From the NCBI GenBank assembly GCA_964353355.1, contig CAYGVT010000074.1, forward strand, positions 1-6,475: a stretch of 6,475 bases of DNA, read 5' to 3'. A program made the position numbers and the translations under genes. Below, piece after piece: positions 1 through 5,860 of the stretch. Every line of letters begins with the position of its first letter. The first letter of the stretch is position 1. Under the pieces are notes generated by a model. The model did not search any database, was not told the origin of the DNA, and was given only the letters and a program-made list of their open reading frames with translations. This DNA is from CAYGVT01 sp964353355 (GTDB lineage Archaea; Thermoplasmatota; DTKX01; GCA-020343715).

Positions 1-432
1 GTACCAGTAGGTGCCGTCGTCCTTGCCAGCAGCCGTGACATCGGCGGCGGCTATGGGGGTCCAGACGTCCTTGTAGGGGTCGAGGGAGGGGGGGTAGCAG
101 TCGGTGCCGGTGTCGTACATCGCCCACCGGTCGGCGGCGACCCTCCCGGACGAGAAGTCCACGGCCGAGAACTCGATGGAGGGGCCGATGACGCCGGTGG
201 CCGTGAGCGAGGCGGCCGTGACGGTCGAGCCGCGGGGGAGCTCGACGGCCAGCGTGTCGTTCCAGGGGTGGGCGCCGAAGGTGAGGTTGGCGGAGGCGGC
301 GCCGGAGGAGAAGGTGGTGAGGGTCACCGGGGAGGCCGTGGCGCCGGGGGCCATGAGGGATGCCGCGAGCACGGGGCAGAGGAGGACGATCGCGAGTAGC
401 AGGGATGATGACCTACCGCGTGAGGCGTGCAT
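1..432 (-). CDS. N-terminal part of a secreted surface protein (partial, runs off left edge)
   Basis: The frame is open from the ATG at 432 to the window edge (144 residues seen). It opens with a signal peptide: Arg at residues 5 and 7, a hydrophobic core at about 10-28 and an Ala-rich end (APGATA, 28-33) suited to signal peptidase cleavage. The visible mature part starts with a Thr/Ser-rich beta-like segment (VTLTTFSSG, 36-44) and contains two N-x-T sequons (NLT, NDT), so export and possible glycosylation are likely. I do not recognise a named domain; the style resembles large Thermoplasmatota surface proteins that begin with a short beta-sandwich. The ATG at 432 is chosen because GGTGG lies 6 nt upstream, a TATA-like box lies further up, and no earlier in-frame ATG is close. 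It lies downstream of the 1337-residue surface protein but has its own promoter. Its first 56 codons and upstream region recur, damaged, at 5035-5255. Confidence 0.8.
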   Translation of the reverse strand, partial: MHASRGRSSSLLLAIVLLCPVLAASLMAPGATASPVTLTTFSSGAASANLTFGAHPWNDTLAVELPRGSTVTAASLTATGVIGPSIEFSAVDFSSGRVAADRWAMYDTGTDCYPPSLDPYKDVWTPIAAADVTAAGKDDGTYWY

Positions 433-438
433 GCCCGA

Positions 439-443
439 CCACC
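439..443 (-). promoter_or_regulatory. Ribosome binding site of the secreted protein at 1-432
   Basis: On the minus strand GGTGG sits 6 nt before the ATG at 432. It matches the archaeal anti-Shine-Dalgarno (the GGAGGTGAT complement) and fixes the start. The relic copy has AGTGG at the same 6-nt spacing (5202-5206). Confidence 0.6.
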
Positions 444-465
444 GGGCATCACATGGCCAGGGGGG

Positions 466-473
466 GTATTTAC
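466..473 (-). promoter_or_regulatory. Probable TATA box for the secreted protein at 1-432
   Basis: GTAAATAC on the minus strand is an AT island in GC-rich sequence, centred about 37 nt before the ATG. Archaeal transcription normally starts about 25 nt downstream of the box, here near 444, which leaves a short leader that still holds the GGTGG site. The relic at 5034-5195 has lost this box. Confidence 0.5.
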
Positions 474-571
474 GGATTGCGGTGGGTGTTGGACCGTGCC
501 CCCCCACATCCCGTTCAGGCCGATTCAGGGCGTCATCACGAATCAGGAAGCAGAGCGGTGGAGGGGAGCCG

Positions 572-3500
572 CTAGGCATTCCTCCGCCTGCGAGCGATGA
601 TAGCGAGCATCACGAGCGCCGACAGAGCGAAGAGCGCACCAACAGAGGGGGACGGTTCACTCTTCTTCTCCCTCTCCATGACGGGGACGTCCCCCACCGG
701 TTTCCGGTCATCGTCCAGGCCGAGCGTGAAGGAGGCATCCTTCCAGCCGCGCTTCGTGGCCGAGACCTGCACGGCGCCCTCAAGGTCGGCCCATCTCATC
801 GAGAGGTCGGTCCATCCCTGGGCGTCGGTCGTGCCGTTGCAGGTGGCGCCACCGACCGCGACGGCGACGGCCACGCCCTCGACCGGTCGCCCCTTGCCGT
901 CCACGAAGGGGCCGAGCCTCCAGACGACCTCGGTCGGGAGGACCGTGACGTTGAGGGAGTCCGCGCCGGAGTTGCCTGCCGCGTCCGTCGCGACCAGCCG
1001 GACGGTGCACGTGCCGGCGGTGCCGAACAGGTGCTCGACGACGGCGCCCGTGAGGTTCACGGTCCTCCCCCCCATCGTGAGGCTCCATCCGTATGTCTCC
1101 ACCCCGACGTTGTCTGTCGAGTTGGACCCGTCCAGGCGCACGACCGTGCCCGCAAGCACCCGCAGGTCCTGGCCGGCCCTGCACACCGGCGGCTCCGTGT
1201 CCCTCACCTTGAGGATGAACGTCGCCTCGCCCACGTTGCCCGCCGCGTCGAACACAGTCAGAACGAGCTCGTGCACGCCCGCGAGCACGAACGTGTACTG
1301 CGTCATGAGCCCCGGCAGGGACACGGGCTCCCCGCCCGCCGTGAAAGCCCAGCTGCCGCCCTCAACGCCGATGTTGTCGTGGGAGAGGCTGCCGTCCAGG
1401 GTCACCACCGTGCCCTGGTCCACCTCGGTGGGGACCACTGCCTCTGCCGTTGGGTCCGTCAGGTCGACCACCAGGACCATGAACCTGCCCTGGCCCGAGT
1501 TGCCTGCCGCGTCCGTCACCCACAGGGTGATCGGGTGCTCGCCCAGCTCCCAGAACTCGTATGACGCAAGCTCGCCCTCGAGCTTGATGGGCCGACCTCC
1601 GTACACGAAGGTCCAGGCGAAGGAGACGATGCCCACGTTGTCGGTGGAGCCGGTGCCATCCAGGACGACCAACATGCCGTCCCCGACGACCACGTCCGGG
1701 CTGGCGTCAGCGACGGGCGGCTCCGTGTCCCGTATCCTCACTGTCATGCCGTCATAGTGCACATGGCCCGCGGCGTCGGCCACCTGCAGGGTCACCAGGT
1801 ACTCGCCCGCGAGGGCGAAGACGAACGACTCGCTCATGCCATCAAGGACGACCTTCCCATCACCGTAGGTGAACGACCAGGACCACCGGACGATGCCCAC
1901 GTCGTCGGTGCTCCCCGAGCCGTCGAATGCTATCGTCACGCCCTGGTCCCCCTCGGCGTCCGGCCCCGCCTCGGCAACGGGCGGGACCACGTCGCTCACG
2001 GTCACGGTGAGGTTGTCCCGGCCCTCGAGGCCAGCGGCGTCCGTCACCCTGAGGACCGCCTCGTACGCACCCGGCACGTCGATGGCGAGCGAGACGGCGG
2101 CCCCCTGGAGGACCAGGCCCATCCCGCCCGGGTCGAAAGTCCACTCGTAGGCGACCACGCCCACGTTGTCCCGCGAGCCCGATCCGTTGAGGTCGAACCG
2201 CTCCCCCACCGCGACCGAGACGTCCGGACCGGCCACGGCGACGGGCGCATAGATGTCATGCACGGTGATGACGATGGTGTCCCGGCCCACGTTACCCCAC
2301 AGGTCCCACACGCTCAGGGTGGCCGTCACGTTCCCAGGGACGTCGAGGGTGATGTTGAGCCAGGCCCCGGTGCCGTTCGCCCGCCAATCGCCCTGGACCA
2401 GCTCCCACTCGTAACGCACGATGCCGACGTCGTCGGTGGAGGCCGAGCCGTCGAGGGAGACCCTGGTGCCCTGGGGGACCGTCATGTCGCCCCCCGCGAC
2501 GGCGACGGGCGGGCGCCAGTCGGCCATGAGCAGCAGCGGATAGGGATCTGATATATGTCGGTCATGGAGCTCGTAGGCCGTGTCCCAGACCCGGTCGTTC
2601 AGGGGCTGGGCGCCAGGGTACCACTGGGTGTAGTCCGCCCAGTAGTTGCCCTCGGTGCCGTTGTGCATCTGGACGCTGCCGTAGTCCGCGTAGGCCTGTC
2701 TGTCCAGGTACCTGGATATTCCGTAGTTGTTCCTGACGAAGTTGTTGTGGAAGACCTGGACATTGTTGCAAGCGTATGGCGCGAAAAGGCCATAGTCGCA
2801 ATCACGGATGAGGTTCGACCTCACGACGCTGTCGGCCAGGGTCTCTATCTCGATGCCGAAATCGCAGTCGGTGACCGTGTTCATCTCGACCGTCACGGAC
2901 CTCCCCTTGAGGAAGATGCCCACGGGACGATAGGATGCTGCGCCAACCCGGGCGGTATCGACCGTGTTGTTCCGGACGATGACGGCCCTCACATCGTGCA
3001 GGTAGATGGCCTTGTAGGTGGAGTTCACGATCAGATTGTCCGCGACGAGAGCGTTAATGGTCTTGCCGAGGACGATGGGCGAAAAATTGTCGTAGAAGGT
3101 GCAGTTGGATATCTCGTTCGCCTCGTCCCATTTGTAACCTTCCATCGTGAGATAGATGCCCCACGTACTGTTCCGGACCAACGAGTTCCTGATTACCACC
3201 CTTCCATGGTAATTGCTGTACACAGCACCCTCATGTCCCCCGTTGAACGTGCACCGGTCGATGGCGAGGTCCCACCAGGACTCGCAGCGGAAGTAGACGC
3301 CGTAGTACGATGCATCGATGGTGACGTTGACGATGCTCAGTCCGTCCTCCCTCTCCGTCAGGCCCGGGCCACAGGAGTAGTGGATGGGCTCGCTGAACCC
3401 CAGCATCACGCGACAGTCGACGACGCTCATCCCCGGCGTGTCCTGGACATCGATGTTGGAGTGGGGGTAGGCGGCCTCCGCCGTGTGCCTCAGCGTCGCG

Positions 3501-4585
3501 TTGCTCACGAGGATGTCGCGGCACCCGTCGATGTCCACGTTGCATCGGTAGCTGGCGAGGTCGAGGCCGTCCATGCGGACGTCCTCGCACCCGTAGAGGC
3601 GGATGGGGATGAACGCGTCCCTCATCGTCAGGTTGGAGAAGAGGACGTCCCTGCACCCCACGAGGATCACCTGGCCCGCGTCGGAGTCGAACCGCACGCC
3701 GGTCTGGTTGAGGTAGTACCTGAGGGTGGAGCCGTTGACGGTGTTGCTGAGGCCCAGCCTGTGGTACCCGTCCATGTTCAGAAGGACCCCGCGCTCCCCC
3801 AGCCGGCACCCCGACATCAGCACGTTCTTGCTGATGTCGATCAGGACGTCGTACCGGGTGTTGTTCGTGAACACGCAGTTCCTGATCTCGGCGCTGTCGC
3901 TGTTCTCGACATAGAGGCCGTACTCCTCCTGGCCCGCCCTGTTCCTGCAGTTGGTCATGGTTGAGCCAGGCATATAGTTCAGGTGGAAGCGCGAGGCGAC
4001 GCAGTCCCTGACCGTGGCGCGGTCGCACCTGCCCAATATGAGCTCGCTCGTGATGTTGATCCCGACAAGGACGCTGTCGTCGCTCCATATCACTCGCATT
4101 CCCGTGGCGGAGCCGCGCGTCTGCACGTAGTCGCTGATGGAGAGGCCCTCGCACGGCCCGATGTCGGCCCTGGAGTTATTCCGCCTGTCCAAGATGTGGT
4201 CCAGCTTGATGTTGTCCGCGTAGGAGATGAAGACCGAGTAGCCGAGGGCGTCGGCCTCGCCGACTATGGTGACGTTCGATATCTGGACGTGCTTGTCCGT
4301 GTCCGTTATCTTGATGCCCGTGGCATTGGACGCGTCTATCAGCCATCCGCTGATGACGTAGGGGTCCGCCAGTGTGCCGGAGCCCGACACCACGCCGTTG
4401 GCGGAGGTGAACTGGCTGTTGTCCGATATCAGTATGGGGTCGTGGGGGGTGCTGCCCGCCTCCGTGATGGCGGGGGAGGACAGCAGGGCAAGGAGGGCCA
4501 TGACGGATGCGACGAACAATAACAAGGCGACCTCGCGGGACCTCGATGTAGCGAGCGCACACACCCCTGGCGATGTCATGGACAT
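572..4585 (-). CDS. Giant surface protein: NosD-like beta-helix, six PKD domains, C-terminal anchor
   Basis: This 1337-residue exported protein is probably held on the outside of the cell. Residues 1-43 form a signal peptide with a hydrophobic core at 19-40. Residues about 50-690 are a right-handed parallel beta-helix of the NosD/PbH1 type: many N-x-T/S sequons, coils such as VGCRD, YGCED and DGCRD exactly 22 residues apart (Cys311, 333, 355), and a closing GNYWADY (646-652) then DPYPL (680-684), typical of NosD ends. Six PKD-type domains follow, about 690-1216, with PPVAxAGPD openings, GSxSTDxVG cores and TDAAGN near their ends. Residues about 1222-1303 resemble a carboxypeptidase-regulatory-like fold (GRPVEGVAV, TDAQGWT). 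The tail is charged, then PSVGALF, a membrane segment and RRRR, as in archaeosortase-type anchors but without PGF. Such proteins bind carbohydrate or build the cell surface; the actual ligand cannot be read. Starts at 4585 and 4579 are both possible; the TATA position favours a leaderless start at one of them. Confidence 0.95.
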   Translation of the reverse strand: MSMTSPGVCALATSRSREVALLLFVASVMALLALLSSPAITEAGSTPHDPILISDNSQFTSANGVVSGSGTLADPYVISGWLIDASNATGIKITDTDKHVQISNVTIVGEADALGYSVFISYADNIKLDHILDRRNNSRADIGPCEGLSISDYVQTRGSATGMRVIWSDDSVLVGINITSELILGRCDRATVRDCVASRFHLNYMPGSTMTNCRNRAGQEEYGLYVENSDSAEIRNCVFTNNTRYDVLIDISKNVLMSGCRLGERGVLLNMDGYHRLGLSNTVNGSTLRYYLNQTGVRFDSDAGQVILVGCRDVLFSNLTMRDAFIPIRLYGCEDVRMDGLDLASYRCNVDIDGCRDILVSNATLRHTAEAAYPHSNIDVQDTPGMSVVDCRVMLGFSEPIHYSCGPGLTEREDGLSIVNVTIDASYYGVYFRCESWWDLAIDRCTFNGGHEGAVYSNYHGRVVIRNSLVRNSTWGIYLTMEGYKWDEANEISNCTFYDNFSPIVLGKTINALVADNLIVNSTYKAIYLHDVRAVIVRNNTVDTARVGAASYRPVGIFLKGRSVTVEMNTVTDCDFGIEIETLADSVVRSNLIRDCDYGLFAPYACNNVQVFHNNFVRNNYGISRYLDRQAYADYGSVQMHNGTEGNYWADYTQWYPGAQPLNDRVWDTAYELHDRHISDPYPLLLMADWRPPVAVAGGDMTVPQGTRVSLDGSASTDDVGIVRYEWELVQGDWRANGTGAWLNITLDVPGNVTATLSVWDLWGNVGRDTIVITVHDIYAPVAVAGPDVSVAVGERFDLNGSGSRDNVGVVAYEWTFDPGGMGLVLQGAAVSLAIDVPGAYEAVLRVTDAAGLEGRDNLTVTVSDVVPPVAEAGPDAEGDQGVTIAFDGSGSTDDVGIVRWSWSFTYGDGKVVLDGMSESFVFALAGEYLVTLQVADAAGHVHYDGMTVRIRDTEPPVADASPDVVVGDGMLVVLDGTGSTDNVGIVSFAWTFVYGGRPIKLEGELASYEFWELGEHPITLWVTDAAGNSGQGRFMVLVVDLTDPTAEAVVPTEVDQGTVVTLDGSLSHDNIGVEGGSWAFTAGGEPVSLPGLMTQYTFVLAGVHELVLTVFDAAGNVGEATFILKVRDTEPPVCRAGQDLRVLAGTVVRLDGSNSTDNVGVETYGWSLTMGGRTVNLTGAVVEHLFGTAGTCTVRLVATDAAGNSGADSLNVTVLPTEVVWRLGPFVDGKGRPVEGVAVAVAVGGATCNGTTDAQGWTDLSMRWADLEGAVQVSATKRGWKDASFTLGLDDDRKPVGDVPVMEREKKSEPSPSVGALFALSALVMLAIIARRRRNA

Positions 4586-4608
4586 CCAGATGAGTACATC
4601 CCATCGAC

Positions 4609-4617
4609 GATTTATGT
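4609..4617 (-). promoter_or_regulatory. TATA box of the giant surface-protein gene, near-leaderless start
   Basis: ACATAAATC on the minus strand is centred about 28 nt before the ATG at 4585. Transcription expected about 25 nt downstream would begin within a few bases of that ATG, and no Shine-Dalgarno sequence is visible, so the message is probably leaderless. Confidence 0.55.
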
Positions 4618-4645
4618 GTTATGGCGATTGACCCGCCATCTCATT

Positions 4646-4707
4646 CCCCCCAGGGACGACGGCCTGGGGGGGGGCGCGGCCCCGTCCCGGGGGGAGCTCG
4701 CCCCCCG
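4646..4707. repeat. Two adjacent perfect GC hairpins
   Basis: The first hairpin pairs CCCCCCAGG (4646-4654) with CCTGGGGGG (4663-4671) across an 8-nt loop, a perfect 9-bp stem. The second pairs CGGGGGG (4688-4694) with CCCCCCG (4701-4707) across a 6-nt loop. They lie just upstream of the surface-protein TATA box. Neither is followed by a T-tract on either strand, so they do not look like intrinsic terminators. Their role is unknown. Confidence 0.7.
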
Positions 4708-4777
4708 TTCCAGGACAGACCCGGGGTTCCCTTGGCACCAGCCGGCAGTCCGCTCGCTGGCCGGGTGGACCGCCAGT

Positions 4778-4799
4778 GGGACGGTCGGGGGCGGGTGGG
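4778..4799 (+). other. G-quadruplex motif
   Basis: Four G-runs, GGG, GGGGG, GGG and GGG, are separated by loops of 6, 1 and 1 nt, which fits the standard G3+N1-7 rule. Folding has not been tested and the composition alone makes such motifs more likely. Confidence 0.5.
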
Positions 4800-4862
4800 C
4801 CGTGCCTGTCCGTGGGGGGGCGCGCGCGGCCTGGACGGACGTTGTCATCACCTTGCGGCCCA

Positions 4863-4881
4863 GGGCGGGAAGGGCCGGGGG
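4863..4881 (+). other. Short-loop G-quadruplex motif
   Basis: GGG, GGG, GGG and GGGGG are separated by loops of only 1, 2 and 2 nt (C, AA, CC), a class that usually folds stably. It lies 80 bp from the isolated TATA box at 4961. Confidence 0.55.
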
Positions 4882-4960
4882 ATGCGGCATCCGGGACGGG
4901 GGTGTGGCATTCCCTGCCCGCCACCCTGCCCTTGGACCCGTGCCTTCCGAGGGTGGGTAG

Positions 4961-4969
4961 TTTATATAT
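4961..4969. promoter_or_regulatory. Isolated consensus TATA box, direction uncertain
   Basis: TTTATATAT stands out in very GC-rich sequence and matches the archaeal TATA consensus best on the plus strand. Read rightward, transcription would begin near 4990 and run antisense to the relic at 5034-5195. Read leftward (GATATATAAA), it would begin near 4940 and cross the G/C-rich hairpin region. No convincing protein gene lies at either distance, so an untranslated RNA or a leftover promoter are both possible. Confidence 0.45.
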
Positions 4970-5033
4970 CGTTATGCCAGGATCCGCCCCCAATCGGGCA
5001 TGAAAGGGGAATGGTTGGGCCGCGCAATAAGGC

Positions 5034-5195
5034 TCAGGGGTGCGCGCCGAAGGTGAGGTTGGCGGAGGCGACGCCGGAGGAGAAGGTGGTGAGCGTCACG
5101 GGCGCGGCCGTGGCGCCGGGGGAGGCTAGGAGGGGCGCGAGGAGGAGGACGGTCGCGAGGAGGAGCGAAAGGGGCCTGAGGGGGGAGGATGACAT
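5034..5195 (-). pseudogene. Truncated relic of a secreted surface-protein gene (paralogue of 1-432)
   Basis: The frame encodes 53 residues: a signal peptide (hydrophobic core LLLATVLLLAPLLA at 11-24, end PGATA) and then VTLTTFSSG and ANLTFGAHP, nearly identical to the same part of the protein at 1-432. It stops with TGA exactly where the intact copy has TGG (Trp57), and similarity ends at that base, so nothing beyond the leader remains. The start at 5195 is chosen over 5216 because it aligns with the intact start and keeps the same 6-nt spacing from a degraded ribosome site (AGTGG against GGTGG). The TATA box of the intact copy is missing. A 53-residue secreted peptide made from it cannot be excluded, but loss of promoter and body points to a dead duplicate. 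Confidence 0.75.
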
Positions 5196-5255
5196 GGCCG
5201 ACCACTGGATACGCATGACTGGGTGGCGGATTCAAGGGTTGCGGTGAGGGGGACC
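5035..5255 (-). repeat. Copy B of the duplicated signal-peptide and promoter segment
   Basis: This is the damaged copy of 263-495 in the same orientation. Its left end (5035) coincides with the last base of similarity inside the coding frame. Its right end (GGACC, 5251-5255) lies close to the change to AT-richer sequence that leads into the right-hand genes. The two copies lie about 4.8 kb apart and flank the giant surface-protein gene. Confidence 0.65.
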
Positions 5256-5454
5256 TGCGGAACTGGAATTCTATTAAGGAAGGAAGATGAAAGATGAGAC
5301 AATGCGATTGCCAATGAGGAAGTGCATCCGATCTCGACATTACCTTTCCTCCATCCCCATAGATCTTGGACACCGGGCGGGGAGATCGAACGGTCCAAGT
5401 AGAAGGATTTTTATCATCATGATTGGATCAAATTCTGGATAGGGACGGGTTATC
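5256..5454 (+). other. AT-richer upstream region of the DpnI-like gene pair, with clustered GATC sites
   Basis: No gene is seen. Composition drops sharply (27 of 60 bases are G or C at 5281-5340, against 46 of 60 at 4861-4920). Four GATC sites lie within 100 bp, at 5330, 5362, 5384 and 5426, on both sides of the TATA-like element. GATC is the core of the sequence that DpnI-family enzymes recognise when methylated. Confidence 0.6.
5408..5414 (+). promoter_or_regulatory. Probable promoter of the 123-residue gene and DpnI homologue
   Basis: TTTTTAT, preceded by the purine-rich AGAAGGA (5401-5407), resembles an archaeal BRE plus TATA pair. Transcription would start near 5437, leaving a leader of about 18 nt before the ATG at 5455. 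No strong Shine-Dalgarno sequence is present in that leader. Confidence 0.5.
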
Positions 5455-5826
5455 ATGACAAGGACCGCGGACCGCGCTGGTATCATCGAGGAACATGAAC
5501 GGCTGGACCGTGCGCTCTACTCGGTCATCTCCGAACTCGTGGATGATGAGGATGTGCATGCGGTCTCGATCGAGCTAGAGCGTTGCATAACGGAAGGAGA
5601 AGGCATTGGAGGGAAGGGGATGCGACGCTATCTCGGCTTGGCCATGGACATCCTTGCTAAGATAGCGGGAACGCATCCTATTGATGGGAACGACGAACAA
5701 ACCATCCTTGTCAGTGAGGCCGAGAAGTGCGTGTGGGCAGCCAGGGTCGAGAACTATCAGGAGTTACTACGGAAGCTGGCTGCGGAAGGGCTCTTGGGTC
5801 GAGCATCCTCTATCCCCATACCGTAA
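5455..5826 (+). CDS. Hypothetical small protein upstream of the DpnI homologue
   Basis: This 123-residue acidic protein is not one I recognise. It has no signal peptide and no membrane segment, so it should be cytoplasmic. It looks mostly helical: residues 10-30 and 96-115 have heptad-like Leu/Ile spacing between charged residues, with a Gly-rich turn (GEGIGGKG, 48-55) and a Pro/Gly/Asp break (HPIDGND, 74-80) between helices. Cys44 and Cys92 do not form a metal motif. Codon use is orderly over the whole frame, and a TATA-like box precedes the ATG at 5455; an in-frame ATG at 5419 is followed by a stop, which excludes a longer form. It ends 34 bp before the DpnI-like gene on the same strand, so the two are probably co-transcribed. 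A regulator, inhibitor or helper of the endonuclease are all open guesses; it does not resemble the pneumococcal DpnD as I remember it. Confidence 0.75.
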   Translation: MTRTADRAGIIEEHERLDRALYSVISELVDDEDVHAVSIELERCITEGEGIGGKGMRRYLGLAMDILAKIAGTHPIDGNDEQTILVSEAEKCVWAARVENYQELLRKLAAEGLLGRASSIPIP

Positions 5827-5860
5827 GGGATATCGAGCCCGGGACGTGTACAAGAGCCCC

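Larger units (their letters stand above)
263..495 (-). repeat. Copy A of a duplicated signal-peptide and promoter segment
   Basis: This is the intact copy of a segment repeated in the same orientation at 5035-5255. Matching begins at CAGGGGTG (263 and 5035), is close to identical for about 60 bp, weakens across the signal-peptide core, and can be followed through the ribosome site to the shared blocks TTGCGGTG (477 and 5239) and GGACC (491 and 5251). It carries the 5' end of the gene at 1-432 together with that gene's control region. Confidence 0.7.
433..571. other. Intergenic region between the two surface-protein genes
   Basis: These 139 bp separate the stop of the 1337-residue protein gene from the next start. 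They hold the TATA-like box and ribosome site listed separately. No hairpin followed by a T-tract was seen downstream of the stop, so no terminator is called. Confidence 0.6.
4618..5033. other. Extremely GC-rich stretch with no supported gene
   Basis: This roughly 400-bp stretch sits between the surface-protein promoter and the relic. Most of it is strongly G-rich on the plus strand: 45 of 60 bases are G or C at 4681-4740 and 46 of 60 at 4861-4920. Open frames exist on both strands but encode only Pro/Arg/Gly-rich sequence with no domain or sensible start, as expected by chance at this composition. It holds two strong hairpins, two G-quadruplex motifs, a GGATG-CGG-CATCC hairpin (4880-4892) and a consensus TATA box, listed separately where notable. 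I looked for the conserved cores of archaeal SRP RNA and RNase P RNA and for tRNA arms and did not find them. Confidence 0.6.

Noticed and set aside
104..1757. Long plus-strand open frames opposite the surface-protein genes (also 1757-2551, 2555-3964 and 3983-4522)
   Set aside because: They are antisense to the 1337-residue protein (and, at the left end, to the secreted protein at 1-432), whose domains are unmistakable in the case of the former. Their translations are rich in Arg, Ala, His and Val with no domains; high GC keeps such frames open.
4620..4960. Possible SRP RNA or RNase P RNA on the minus strand behind the TATA box
   Set aside because: The length would fit, but the conserved SRP helix 8 core (GGAAGGGAGCA type) and the RNase P GAGGAAAGTC-type core are not present on either strand.
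4612..5247. Several overlapping frames of 75-208 residues on both strands in the GC-rich middle region
   Set aside because: All are Pro/Arg/Gly-rich without recognisable structure, overlap each other, and the plus-strand frame to 5247 is the antisense of the relic signal peptide, as the frame from 104 is of the intact one.
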